From Kribbella soli (GTDB lineage Bacteria; Actinomycetota; Actinomycetes; Propionibacteriales; Kribbellaceae), in assembly GCF_004331345.1 (NCBI RefSeq), contig NZ_SJJZ01000004.1:868001-932000 (forward strand): 64,000 bases of DNA, given 5' to 3'. Made by a program: the position numbers and the translations under genes. The notes beneath the pieces were generated by a model. The model saw only the letters and a list, made by a program, of their open reading frames with translations. It was not told the origin of the DNA and did no database searches. Below, one piece after another: positions 16,621 through 24,561 of this stretch; within the stretch, counting starts at the first letter, position 1, and each line of letters begins with the position of its first letter.

Positions 16621-17105
16621 ACGACTACGGAGTGACCGGTGCGACCACCGGCGTCGAGGTACTCATCAAGCTGCCGATCCACGAGGCCTGGTCCGGCATC
16701 ACCGCGATCGAGCGGTACGGCGAGTGGAGCCCGGAGTGCATCCACGGCGCCTGGCTCGAGGAGGGTGCCCGCTTCGAGGCGCGCAACCGCTTCCCGGACG
16801 GCCTGGAGACGTACGTGACCTGCACGGTCACCGTCCTCGAGGAGCGGAAGCGCTTCGGCTGGGACGTGTACGGCGACGAGACGGTGCCGCTCGCGCACTG
16901 GGAGTACGAGCTGGAGGACCGCGGCACCGAGACCCTCGTCCGTCAGTCGTTCACCCACGGCCCGGGCCTCAGCGGGATGCGAATCGGCGTCGCGCAACAC
17001 CCGGACCGAGCAGCGGACGTCATCCAAGGCCGGCTCGACCAACTGGCGGCGAACATGCGCACCACCCTCGCCGCCATGCAGTCGGCTCTCGACACACCCT
17101 CTTGA
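16617..17105 (+). CDS. SRPBCC-fold protein, last gene of the formate dehydrogenase operon
   Basis: This 162-residue protein has the START/SRPBCC (polyketide cyclase-like) pattern: an N-terminal strand and helix (VEVLIKLPIHEAWSGITAIE), RYGEWSPE, a central sheet and a long C-terminal helix (DVIQGRLDQLAANMRTTLAA). Members bind small hydrophobic ligands. ATGA overlap with fdhD makes it translationally coupled to the formate dehydrogenase genes, so a role in assembly or in the same stress response is possible. No catalytic residues can be assigned. Confidence 0.8.
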   Translation: MNDYGVTGATTGVEVLIKLPIHEAWSGITAIERYGEWSPECIHGAWLEEGARFEARNRFPDGLETYVTCTVTVLEERKRFGWDVYGDETVPLAHWEYELEDRGTETLVRQSFTHGPGLSGMRIGVAQHPDRAADVIQGRLDQLAANMRTTLAAMQSALDTPS

Positions 17106-17132
17106 CCCTCACGTGGCGTCAGGTTCCATAGT
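17102..17132 (+). promoter_or_regulatory. MerR-type promoter with 19-base spacer, autoregulatory
   Basis: TTGACC (17102-17107) and CATAGT (17127-17132) are separated by 19 bases, the spacing characteristic of MerR-controlled promoters. Between them lies an imperfect dyad, ACCCTCACG and CGTCAGGTT around TGG (17105-17125). GTG 17139 follows the -10 by six bases, implying a leaderless transcript. The adjacent MerR-methyltransferase is the natural candidate to bind it. Confidence 0.7.
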
Positions 17133-17138
17133 CGTGCC

Positions 17139-18254
17139 GTGGACGATCACTGGACTGTGGGACGCGTGGCCGACCTGGCCGGGGTGAGCGTCCGCACACT
17201 GCACCACTATGACGACCTCGGGCTCGTTCGGCCGTCGGCGCGAACCTCGGCCGGCTACCGGGCCTATTCGGCGGCCGACGTCGAGCGACTGCGGGAGGTC
17301 CTTGCCTATCGACGGCTCGGCTTCGGGCTGCGGGAGGTCGGCGAACTGGTCGGCGATCCGTCCACCGATGCGGTCGCGCGCCTGCGCCAGCTGCGCGGGC
17401 TGCTGGTGCAGGGGCGTGATCGTACGGACGCCATGGTGCGGGCTATCGACAGGGAACTCGAGACGCGGGCGAAGGGACTGAGGGTGACACCGGAGGAGCA
17501 ACTGGAGGTACTAGGTGCGCGGCTGTACGACGTGATCGGCGGCGCCTACCCGGCGACACGGCGTACCGAACCGCGGATCGCCGCGCGGATCTGGGAGGCG
17601 CTCGGGGATGCGCAGACGGTGCTGAACGTCGGAGCCGGCACCGGATCCTACGAGCCAACCGATCGCGACGTGACCGCGGTCGAGCCCTCGGAGGTCATGC
17701 GCGGTCAGCGGCCGGCCGGCTCGGCGCCGTGCGTGGCTGCCGCCGCGGAGAGCCTGCCGTTCGAGGACGACTCCTTCGACGTCGCGATGGCCGTCTCGAC
17801 CGTTCACCACTGGGCGGACCCGATCGCGGGGCTGCGCGAGATGCGCCGGGTGGCCCGCCGCGTGGTGGTCTTCACGTTCGACACCGACGAACCCGGCTGG
17901 CAGGACCGGTTCTGGCTCACCCGCGACTACCTGCCCGAGTTCGCCTCCGTCCTCGAGGGCTTCCCCTCGATCGCCGGGATGGGCGACGCGATCGGTGCCC
18001 GCGCCGAGCCGGTACCCGTCCCATGGGACTGCGCCGACGGCCTGTTCGAGGCGTACTGGCGCCGGCCGGAGGCCTATCTGGAGGACCACGTGCGCCGCGC
18101 GATGTCGGTCTGGACGAGGGTCGGTCCGGAGGCGGAGCAGCGCGCGGTGCGAGGCCTCGGCGACGACCTCGCCTCCGGCCGGTGGGCCGAGCGCAACGGC
18201 GACCTGGCCGACCTCGACGCGGCAGATCTCGGCCTCCGCCTTCTCATCGCTTGA
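17139..18254 (+). CDS. MerR-family DNA-binding domain fused to a SAM-dependent methyltransferase
   Basis: The 371-residue protein starts with a MerR winged helix (about 5-75: WTVGRVADLAGVSVRTLHHYDDLGLVRPSAR). A helical linker follows, and then a class I methyltransferase domain (about 130-270). The SAM site is VLNVGAGTGSYEP, with an acidic VEPSEVM and AESLPFEDDSFDVAMAV, much like UbiE/COQ5-type enzymes. In ordinary MerR proteins the C-terminus binds an inducer; here that place is taken by an enzyme. The start is GTG 17139 at the promoter described above. It ends six bases from the convergent MerR gene. Its methyl acceptor is unknown. Confidence 0.85.
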   Translation: MDDHWTVGRVADLAGVSVRTLHHYDDLGLVRPSARTSAGYRAYSAADVERLREVLAYRRLGFGLREVGELVGDPSTDAVARLRQLRGLLVQGRDRTDAMVRAIDRELETRAKGLRVTPEEQLEVLGARLYDVIGGAYPATRRTEPRIAARIWEALGDAQTVLNVGAGTGSYEPTDRDVTAVEPSEVMRGQRPAGSAPCVAAAAESLPFEDDSFDVAMAVSTVHHWADPIAGLREMRRVARRVVVFTFDTDEPGWQDRFWLTRDYLPEFASVLEGFPSIAGMGDAIGARAEPVPVPWDCADGLFEAYWRRPEAYLEDHVRRAMSVWTRVGPEAEQRAVRGLGDDLASGRWAERNGDLADLDAADLGLRLLIA

Positions 18255-18260
18255 AGGTGA

Positions 18261-18686
18261 TCAGGACGCCTCGCTGGCGGTCTGCGTGGACGGAGTCACC
18301 CACAGGCCGTCGGCGGTGCCGGCGTCCACGTGCTGCTGGTAGATGTCGACCTTCCAGGTGATCACGTTGAGGCACTCGTTGAGTTCCTCGATCTGCGCGC
18401 GCACGTGGTCCTGATGGCTCTTGAGCAGGGCCAGCCGGTCCGCCTCGTTGCCGGCCCCCTGCCGGACCAACTCGGTGTACTTACGGATGGTGTCGAGCGG
18501 CATCCCGGACGAGCGGAATTTGATGCACATGTTCAGCCAGTCGACGTCGTCCTCGGTGTAGACGCGCCGCCCGTTCGACTCCCGCCGTACGGCGTCCGCG
18601 AGCAGTCCCTCACGCTCGTAGAACCGCAGTGCGTGCACGCTCAACCCGGTCCGCTCCGCGACCTGCCCGATGCTCAGTCCATCCAT
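18261..18686 (-). CDS. MerR-family transcriptional regulator
   Basis: This 141-residue regulator has the MerR DNA-binding domain (LSIGQVAERTGLSVHALRFYEREGLL) and a coiled-coil dimer helix, ending in an Asp/Thr-rich tail without metal-binding Cys. It lies nine bases after the aminotransferase gene on the same strand. The aldo/keto reductase promoter at 19821-19851 has the 19-base spacing and CTAGA/TCTAG dyad expected for this type of MerR, so it is a plausible regulator of that gene. Confidence 0.85.
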   Translation of the reverse strand: MDGLSIGQVAERTGLSVHALRFYEREGLLADAVRRESNGRRVYTEDDVDWLNMCIKFRSSGMPLDTIRKYTELVRQGAGNEADRLALLKSHQDHVRAQIEELNECLNVITWKVDIYQQHVDAGTADGLWVTPSTQTASEAS

Positions 18687-18695
18687 GTCCGCACC

Positions 18696-19736
18696 CTAAC
18701 TCCGGATCAAAGGCTTCAGCGCAGACAGAGCTTGCTGTACGTCGTCACGCGTCGAGTAGATGTGGAACGACGCGCGCAGCTTCCCGTCGCGTACGGCGGC
18801 CCGGATCCCGGCCGACGCGAACGCCTCCTGCGCCCCGGGCAGGCTCGTACTGACGATCGCACTGTTCGACGGCTCCAGTCCGAGCCCGGCGCGGAATTCG
18901 TTCGCAAGCGCGAGGTTGTGCCGGTTGATCGTCTCGACGCCGATCTCCTCGATCAGCTCGAGCGCCGGCGCCGCGCCGACGAAGCTGAACCAGGCCGGCG
19001 ACTGGTCGAACCTCCGCGCCGCCGGATCGAGCTCCATCACCGGCCCGTAGTACGACCCGTGGACGTCACGTGCGGCGTACCAGCCCGCCGCCGACGGCCG
19101 GCAGCGCTCCTGCAACCGCGGCGACAGGTACCCGAGCGTCGCGCCGCGCGGCGACATCAACCACTTGTAGCTGTGGGCGATCAACGCGTCGACGCCGTCG
19201 ACCGTGATCGGATGCCAGCCGACCGCCTGGGTCGCGTCGATCACCACGAGCGCATCGATCTGCTTGCTGGCAGCAACTACCGCGGGCAGGTCGAGGACGA
19301 CGCCGGTCGACGACTGCACCGCACTCACCGCGACCAGGTCGATTCCCGGCGTGATCGCGGCAACCACCTCGTCACCCGGTACGGCGATCACCTCGACGCC
19401 CCGGTCCGCGTGCACCTGCCACGGGAACACGTTCGACGTGAACTCGACGTCGTCGGTCAGGACCTTCGCGCCGTCCGGCAACGCGGCCGCGATCGGCGCC
19501 AGCGCCGCGGACACCGTGCTGCCGACGAACACGTCCGCCGCCTCCGCCCCGACCAGCCGCGCGAACGACTCCCGGGACCGCGTCGTCGACGCGTCCCACG
19601 GCTCCCAACTCGTCGCACCGACGCGCCAGTCCGCCAAGGCAGCCTGCAACGCCTCCCACGCCGGCCGCGGCGGCAGCCCGTACGAGGCAGTGTTCAACCA
19701 GCCGGGCTCAGCATCCCAAAGCTCCGCAATCTCCAC
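18696..19736 (-). CDS. Aminotransferase class V (cysteine desulfurase-like PLP enzyme)
   Basis: The 346-residue enzyme is a fold-type I PLP protein of the NifS/isopenicillin-N-epimerase type. Substrate strand VVIDATQAVGWHP contains the PLP-interacting Asp, and the Schiff-base lysine is in HSYKWLMSPRG. It lacks the cysteine loop of true cysteine desulfurases, so an aminotransferase, epimerase or lyase role is more likely. The start is GTG 19736: the complement carries TAGGGT (19748-19743) exactly six bases before it, a leaderless promoter. It is co-transcribed with the MerR gene. Confidence 0.82.
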   Translation of the reverse strand: MEIAELWDAEPGWLNTASYGLPPRPAWEALQAALADWRVGATSWEPWDASTTRSRESFARLVGAEAADVFVGSTVSAALAPIAAALPDGAKVLTDDVEFTSNVFPWQVHADRGVEVIAVPGDEVVAAITPGIDLVAVSAVQSSTGVVLDLPAVVAASKQIDALVVIDATQAVGWHPITVDGVDALIAHSYKWLMSPRGATLGYLSPRLQERCRPSAAGWYAARDVHGSYYGPVMELDPAARRFDQSPAWFSFVGAAPALELIEEIGVETINRHNLALANEFRAGLGLEPSNSAIVSTSLPGAQEAFASAGIRAAVRDGKLRASFHIYSTRDDVQQALSALKPLIRS

Positions 19737-19752
19737 GCCCCCACCCTACGGA

Positions 19753-19819
19753 CCCCACTTTGAGCACCCACCAACCATTTCCGGAGCCTCGATCTGGTTG
19801 GTGGGTGCTCAAAGTGGGG
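19753..19819. repeat. Perfect 25-base inverted repeat between two divergent promoters
   Basis: Arms 19753-19777 and 19795-19819 are exact complements separated by 17 bases. The left arm begins CCCCACTTTGAGCACCCACC. It sits between the -10 of the leftward aminotransferase gene (19743-19748) and the -35 of the rightward reductase gene (19821-19826). Because both genes point away from it, it is not a terminator for either; it may be an operator pair or an inserted palindromic element. Confidence 0.7.
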
Positions 19820-19820
19820 C

Positions 19821-19851
19821 TTGACCTAGAGAGCGGTCTAGCTCCTAGCGT
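19821..19851 (+). promoter_or_regulatory. MerR-type promoter of the aldo/keto reductase gene
   Basis: TTGACC (19821-19826) and TAGCGT (19846-19851) are 19 bases apart. The spacer contains the dyad CTAGA-GAGCGG-TCTAG (19826-19841). Long spacers with such dyads mark MerR-activated promoters of oxidoreductase genes in actinomycetes. The MerR gene at 18261-18686 is the nearest candidate regulator. Confidence 0.6.
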
Positions 19852-19883
19852 GCGGGGCAGTCATCACAGAGGAGCTGGAGTTC

Positions 19884-20921
19884 ATGCGCTATCGCACGCT
19901 GGGTGGGACCGGGATCGAGGTCAGTACGCACTGTCTCGGGGCGATGATGTTCGGGGCGGTCGGGAACCCGGATCACGACGACTGCGTCCGGATCATCCAC
20001 GCCGCCCTGGACCAGGGGATCAACTTCGTCGACACCGCGGACATGTACTCCGCGGGCGAGTCCGAGACGATCGTCGGCAAGGCGCTGAAGGACCGCCGCG
20101 ACGACGTCGTACTCGCAACCAAGGTGCACTTTCCGTTCACCGAGGGCCGGAACCGGAGCGGGAACTCGCGGCGCTGGATCACCCGCGCGGTCGAGGACAG
20201 CCTGCGCCGGCTCGATACCGACTGGATCGACCTCTATCAGATCCATCGGCCGGACCACACCACCGATATCGAGGAGACGCTGTGGGTGCTGAGTGACCTG
20301 GTCAGTGCGGGCAAGATCCGCGCGTTCGGGTGCTCGGCGTTCCCGGCGGAGGACATCGTCGAGGCGTACCACGTGTCGGACCGGCGCGGGTACGGGCGGT
20401 TCCGCACGAACCAGCCGCCGTACTCGATGATGGCCCGCGGCATCGAACGCTCGGTCCTCCCGACCAGCCGCCGGCTGGGGATGGGTGTGCTGACGTACAG
20501 CCCCCTCGCCTTCGGGTTCCTGTCCGGGAAGATCCGCAAGAACCAGCCGCTCGACCTGTCCGCCAGGGCCGCGCTCGCTCCCGACCGCTTCGACCAGGCG
20601 CTGCCCGCGAACGCGGCGAAGTACGACGCCGTCGAGCAACTGGTCGAAGTTGCCGACGGCATCGGTACGTCGCTGCCCGAACTGGCGATGGCCTTCGTCA
20701 CCACGCATCCCGCGGTCACGTCGGTGATCTCAGGACCGCGCACGATGGAGCAACTCGAGGGCCTGCTCAAGGCCGCCGACCTGACGCTCGACGACAAGAC
20801 CCTCGACCGGATCGACGAGATCGTCCCACCCGGCACCGACCTGTACCGCGCCGACGCCGCCTGGCAACCTCAGTCCCTCACCGACGTCACCCAGCGCCGC
20901 CGCGTCCTGTCCGACCGCTGA
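19884..20921 (+). CDS. Aldo/keto reductase
   Basis: The 345-residue TIM-barrel oxidoreductase begins MRYRTLGGTGIEVSTHCLGA. It contains the catalytic region FVDTADMYSAGESE (Asp and Tyr), a Lys in VVLATKVHF and IDLYQIHRPD. It uses NADPH to reduce carbonyl compounds. GAGGAG precedes ATG 19884 by about ten bases. The stop abuts the stop of the convergent chitosanase gene with no gap. Substrate is not predictable; MerR control suggests induction by a reactive aldehyde or similar compound. Confidence 0.9.
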   Translation: MRYRTLGGTGIEVSTHCLGAMMFGAVGNPDHDDCVRIIHAALDQGINFVDTADMYSAGESETIVGKALKDRRDDVVLATKVHFPFTEGRNRSGNSRRWITRAVEDSLRRLDTDWIDLYQIHRPDHTTDIEETLWVLSDLVSAGKIRAFGCSAFPAEDIVEAYHVSDRRGYGRFRTNQPPYSMMARGIERSVLPTSRRLGMGVLTYSPLAFGFLSGKIRKNQPLDLSARAALAPDRFDQALPANAAKYDAVEQLVEVADGIGTSLPELAMAFVTTHPAVTSVISGPRTMEQLEGLLKAADLTLDDKTLDRIDEIVPPGTDLYRADAAWQPQSLTDVTQRRRVLSDR

Positions 20922-22043
20922 CTACTTGCCACCTTGGAGGGAAGTCCAGGTCACGGGGCCTACAACGCCGTCGACTATCAGTTGTCTTGAGGTTTGGTAG
21001 TCCTTGGCTGCCGTTTCGGTCTGTGGACCGAACTGGCCGTCGATCGCGACCGTTCGGGCGAGGGCCGCGGTCAGTGAACGTTGGAGGCGGCTGACCGCTG
21101 CACCGGTCGAGTTGAGGCGCAGCGTCGGTTGATCGCCGGCGGCCAGCAGTGCGGTCCACGTCGACGCGCCGATCACACCGTCGGAGGGCAGCCCGACCCT
21201 GGTCTGGAAGGACTTGGTGGCATCGGCGGTCGCCGTGTCGAAGGTGCCGGACGGTTCGTTGGTGCCACCAAGGAGACACTGCGCGGCCTCGACCGCGGAA
21301 CCGGTCGAGCCGGACTGGATCGTCGGGTACGACGTGAAGTCGAGGTTCGTACTCGCACACGTCTGGGTGCTGTTCACGAACGCGTTCGCGGCCGCCTCAC
21401 CCTTGCTCACCGCATCGGCCGCGTTCTCGATCGGAACGGACGTGACGCCGGGGAACAGGATGTACGTGACGACCGCGCCGTCCACACCGCCGGACGCCGG
21501 GTCCGGATTGATCCCGAGCTGCTGCGCCAGTTTGTACGAGCCCTCGCCGACGATCCCGGTAGGACCCTGATCGCCGACGACGGCGTACGCGACCTTGTCC
21601 TGGTACACGACCGCGGCGACGGTCGCGCCGTCGATACCCGACGTACGGTAGTCCCAGATCGAGCTCGGCAGCGGTACGACGATGAACGGCAGGCCGGCCG
21701 AGTTCAGCGGGCGGCCGTCGGACTGCTGCCAGGACGTCTCCGGCTGGTACGACGGATCGGTGTTCTCGTTGCACTGCGTCGTCCGTTGCCCGTCGCAGTC
21801 GATGTCGAAGTCCGCGGTCCAGTGCACCGCGTCGCCGGACCGGCAGACCGCGGCGGTCTTGGATCCGCCGGAGTCGTGGGCGTACTTCCCGTTCGACACC
21901 TGCGACTCGCACGACGCCCTGGACCGGAGCTGGTCGGCGGTCGGACCGGCCTGCTCGTCGGCCTGGGAATGTCGCAGCGGAACCAGCAACGCGAGCCCGG
22001 TCAAAGCCAGGGCAAGGCAAACCACAATCGATCGGCGAACCAT
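20922..22043 (-). CDS. Secreted GH75 chitosanase with two peptidoglycan-binding-like repeats
   Basis: A 373-residue exported protein. Residues 1-30 form a Sec signal peptide. The GH75-like domain (about 50-235) shows DFDIDCDGQ followed by the DPSYQPET strand and VVYQDKVAYAVVGDQGPTG with GEGSYKLAQQLG. Two PG_binding_1 repeats follow (about 255-310 and 315-373), each with the G-S-x-G and DGxxGPxT patterns. It should hydrolyse chitosan outside the cell. ATG 22043 is chosen because GGAGG lies six bases upstream and the signal peptide starts there; an upstream Met would add a 15-residue non-signal leader. Confidence 0.85.
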   Translation of the reverse strand: MVRRSIVVCLALALTGLALLVPLRHSQADEQAGPTADQLRSRASCESQVSNGKYAHDSGGSKTAAVCRSGDAVHWTADFDIDCDGQRTTQCNENTDPSYQPETSWQQSDGRPLNSAGLPFIVVPLPSSIWDYRTSGIDGATVAAVVYQDKVAYAVVGDQGPTGIVGEGSYKLAQQLGINPDPASGGVDGAVVTYILFPGVTSVPIENAADAVSKGEAAANAFVNSTQTCASTNLDFTSYPTIQSGSTGSAVEAAQCLLGGTNEPSGTFDTATADATKSFQTRVGLPSDGVIGASTWTALLAAGDQPTLRLNSTGAAVSRLQRSLTAALARTVAIDGQFGPQTETAAKDYQTSRQLIVDGVVGPVTWTSLQGGK

Positions 22044-22135
22044 CGCAACCTCCGAGGGGCGGAACGGAAGATGAAGGTTTTCGCCCAATACAGTACAGAT
22101 GACGGTTATTATTTGACAGCCCTTACGCTGAGGCC

Positions 22136-23146
22136 ATGGCTGTGACGATGCGCGATGTCGCGCGCAAGGCCGGCGTGTCCCCGAAGACGGTCTCGAACGT
22201 GATGAACGGGTACCCGTACATCCGCGAGGAGACCCGGACCAAGGTGCTCGCGGCGATCGATGCCCTCGGCTACCGGATGAACCTCTCCGCCCGGAACCTC
22301 AAGTCCGGCCGGACCGGCGTGATCGGGCTGGCCGTTCCGGAGCTCAGCCTGCCGTACTTCGGTGAGCTCGCCGACCAGGTCATCATGGCCGCCGACGAGC
22401 ACGGCCTGACCGTGATGATCGAGCAGACCGGCGCGGACCGCGACCGCGAGCTGACCGTCCTCGCCCGGCCCCGCGGCCACCTCGTGGACGGCCTGCTCTA
22501 CAGCCCGCTCGGCCTGGGCCAGGAGGACATCGACCACCTGAAGGCCAATACGCCGATGGTGCTGCTCGGCGAGCGCATCTTCCACAGCCCGGTCGACCAC
22601 GTCATGATCGACAACGTGGCCGGCACCAAGGCAGCGGTCGAGCACCTGCTGGCCCTTGGGCGCCGGCGGATCGCGGTCCTCGGCGTCCACCCCGGAGAGA
22701 AGGTCGGCACCGCGGCCATCCGGTACGGCGCGTACGCCGAAGCCCTCACCGCGCACGGCCTCCCGGTACCGGAGGAACTGGCGTTTCCGGCCGGCCGCTG
22801 GCACCGCTCAACAGGCGCCGAGGCAACCGAACGGCTACTCGCCTCCGGCCTGAAGTTCGACGCCCTCCTCGGCCTGAACGACACCCTCGCGCTCGGCGCG
22901 CTGCGGGTGCTCGCCCAGCGTGGCATCCGGGTCCCGGACGACGTCGCGGTGGCGGGCTTCGACAACATCGACGAAGCCAGCTACAGCACGCCGAGCCTGA
23001 CCACGGTCGACCCCGGCCGCACGGAGATCGCGAAGAAGGCCGTCGACCTGCTGGTCCGGCGGATGGCCGGCGACGACTCCGACCACGAGGAGATCGCCGC
23101 CCGGTACGAGCTGCACGCGCGCGAGTCGACACTCGGCGTGCACTGA
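22136..23146 (+). CDS. LacI-family transcriptional regulator of the sugar operon
   Basis: This 336-residue repressor has the LacI helix-turn-helix (MRDVARKAGVSPKTVSNVMNG) and hinge (NLSARNLKSGRTG), followed by a periplasmic-binding-like ligand domain (about 60-330). TACGCT (22124-22129) lies six bases before ATG 22136, indicating a leaderless transcript. It directly precedes the sugar ABC transporter and GH51 genes and probably represses them through the paired TACACCGATGTA sites at 23205-23229. The inducer is likely L-arabinose or an arabino-oligosaccharide, inferred from the GH51 gene. Confidence 0.9.
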   Translation: MAVTMRDVARKAGVSPKTVSNVMNGYPYIREETRTKVLAAIDALGYRMNLSARNLKSGRTGVIGLAVPELSLPYFGELADQVIMAADEHGLTVMIEQTGADRDRELTVLARPRGHLVDGLLYSPLGLGQEDIDHLKANTPMVLLGERIFHSPVDHVMIDNVAGTKAAVEHLLALGRRRIAVLGVHPGEKVGTAAIRYGAYAEALTAHGLPVPEELAFPAGRWHRSTGAEATERLLASGLKFDALLGLNDTLALGALRVLAQRGIRVPDDVAVAGFDNIDEASYSTPSLTTVDPGRTEIAKKAVDLLVRRMAGDDSDHEEIAARYELHARESTLGVH

Positions 23147-23174
23147 AATCGTGCACTGACCGAGCCCTGAGGTC

Positions 23175-23229
23175 TTGACGTCCAAGACAGCTCATGCGAT
23201 CTTCTACACCGATGTAGTACACCGATGTA
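23175..23229 (+). promoter_or_regulatory. Promoter and tandem LacI operators of the arabinoside operon
   Basis: TTGACG (23175-23180) is a -35 with a weak -10 near 23198-23203. TACACCGATGTA occurs twice, at 23205-23216 and 23218-23229, with one base between the copies. Each copy is a near-palindrome around a central CG, the usual LacI-family operator form, and both cover the expected transcript start. Confidence 0.65.
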
Positions 23230-23260
23230 AATCCGTGCTCCGCTTCCGCCTGGAGGACAG

Positions 23261-24550
23261 ATGCCCCCTGACCACGCCCCCTTCCGCCCGGGGCGTCGAG
23301 CAGTACTTGGTGGCCTGCTCGGCACCCTCGCCCTCACCGGCTGCGGCGCCCTCAACTCCAAGCCCAAGGTCCGCGAGTGGAACCTGTTCGGCGGCGGCGA
23401 CGGCGCCCGCCTCCTGCAGATCCACCAGCAGTACGTCGCCGAGCACCCGGACGTCGCGTTCGAGGCGCACACGCTGGCCTGGGGTCCGCCGTTCTACACC
23501 AAGCTCGCGATGTCCGCGGCCGGTGGCCGGTCGCCCGAAGTGGCGACCCTGCACCTGTCCCGGCTGAAGGGCTTCAGCCCGACCACGATGCTGGACCCGA
23601 TCCCGGTCGACCTGCTGAACGCAGCCGGAGTGCAGCAATCCGACTTCTTGCCGGCCACCTGGGACCGCTGCGTCGTCGACGGCAAGCTGTACGCCGTACC
23701 GCTCGACCAGCACCCGTTCGTTCTCTACTACAACACCGAGATCTGCAAGAAGGCCGGGCTGCTCGGCCCGGACGGAAAGATCAAGCCGGTCAAGGGCGTG
23801 ACCCCGTTCCTCGACATGCTCCGCGCGGTCAAGGACGTCACCGGCAAGTACGCCGTCTCGGTCGACACCACCAGCCCGTGGCGGCTGTGGTACACGCTCT
23901 ACGGCCAACTCGAGGGCGAGTTCTTCAACGAGGACAGCACGCAACTGGTGCTCGACGACGCGAAGGCGCTCGAGGCCCTGGACCTGATCGCGAAGCTCGC
24001 CAGTGAGGGGCTCACGCCCCGGTCGGCGAACTACGCGGCCCTGGTCGCCATGTTCACCAACGGAGACGCGGGCATGAGCTTCAACGGTGAGTGGGAGGTC
24101 ACGACGTACCAGACCGCGAAGATGCCGTTCAGCATGGCGCCGTTCCCGGTCGTGTACGACGTGCCGAAGTTCCAGGGCGACTCGCACACCTTCGTGCTGC
24201 CGCACCAGGCCCACCGGAACGCCGACGACACGAAGGCGACGATCGAGTACATCGCCTGGATGCTGAAGCACAGCGTCGAATGGGCGGCCGGCGGCCACAT
24301 CCCGGCGTACCAGCCGGTCGCGAAGAGCCCGGAGTACCTGGAACTCAAGCCGCAGGCGGAGTACCGAAGCACCGCTCCGAACGTGCTGTACGACCCGGAT
24401 GCATGGTTCAGCGGTTCGGGGGCGCAGCTGGAGAACGAGTCCGCAGCGGCCTTCAGCGGAATCGCGGCCGGACAGATCACCCCGAAGGCTGCGCTCGCGC
24501 AGTTCAAGGCCGCCACCCAGAAGCTTCTCGACACCCCGTCCCCGGTCTAA
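23261..24550 (+). CDS. Sugar ABC transporter substrate-binding lipoprotein
   Basis: The 429-residue protein starts with a basic, Tat-like signal (RPGRRAVLGGLLGTLA) and a lipobox ALTGC, so it should be a membrane-anchored lipoprotein. The mature part has the family-1 extracellular binding-protein layout. GGAGGACAG precedes ATG 23261. It is first in the transporter operon, followed by two permease genes. No ATPase gene is present, as is usual for actinomycete sugar transporters that share an MsiK-type ATPase. The GH51 gene downstream suggests arabino-oligosaccharides as ligand. Confidence 0.9.
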   Translation: MPPDHAPFRPGRRAVLGGLLGTLALTGCGALNSKPKVREWNLFGGGDGARLLQIHQQYVAEHPDVAFEAHTLAWGPPFYTKLAMSAAGGRSPEVATLHLSRLKGFSPTTMLDPIPVDLLNAAGVQQSDFLPATWDRCVVDGKLYAVPLDQHPFVLYYNTEICKKAGLLGPDGKIKPVKGVTPFLDMLRAVKDVTGKYAVSVDTTSPWRLWYTLYGQLEGEFFNEDSTQLVLDDAKALEALDLIAKLASEGLTPRSANYAALVAMFTNGDAGMSFNGEWEVTTYQTAKMPFSMAPFPVVYDVPKFQGDSHTFVLPHQAHRNADDTKATIEYIAWMLKHSVEWAAGGHIPAYQPVAKSPEYLELKPQAEYRSTAPNVLYDPDAWFSGSGAQLENESAAAFSGIAAGQITPKAALAQFKAATQKLLDTPSPV

Positions 24551-24561
24551 GGAGGTCGGTC

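Noticed and set aside
19753..19819. The 25-base inverted repeat as a transcription terminator
   Set aside because: The flanking genes are divergent, so no transcript of either ends there; it sits between their promoters.
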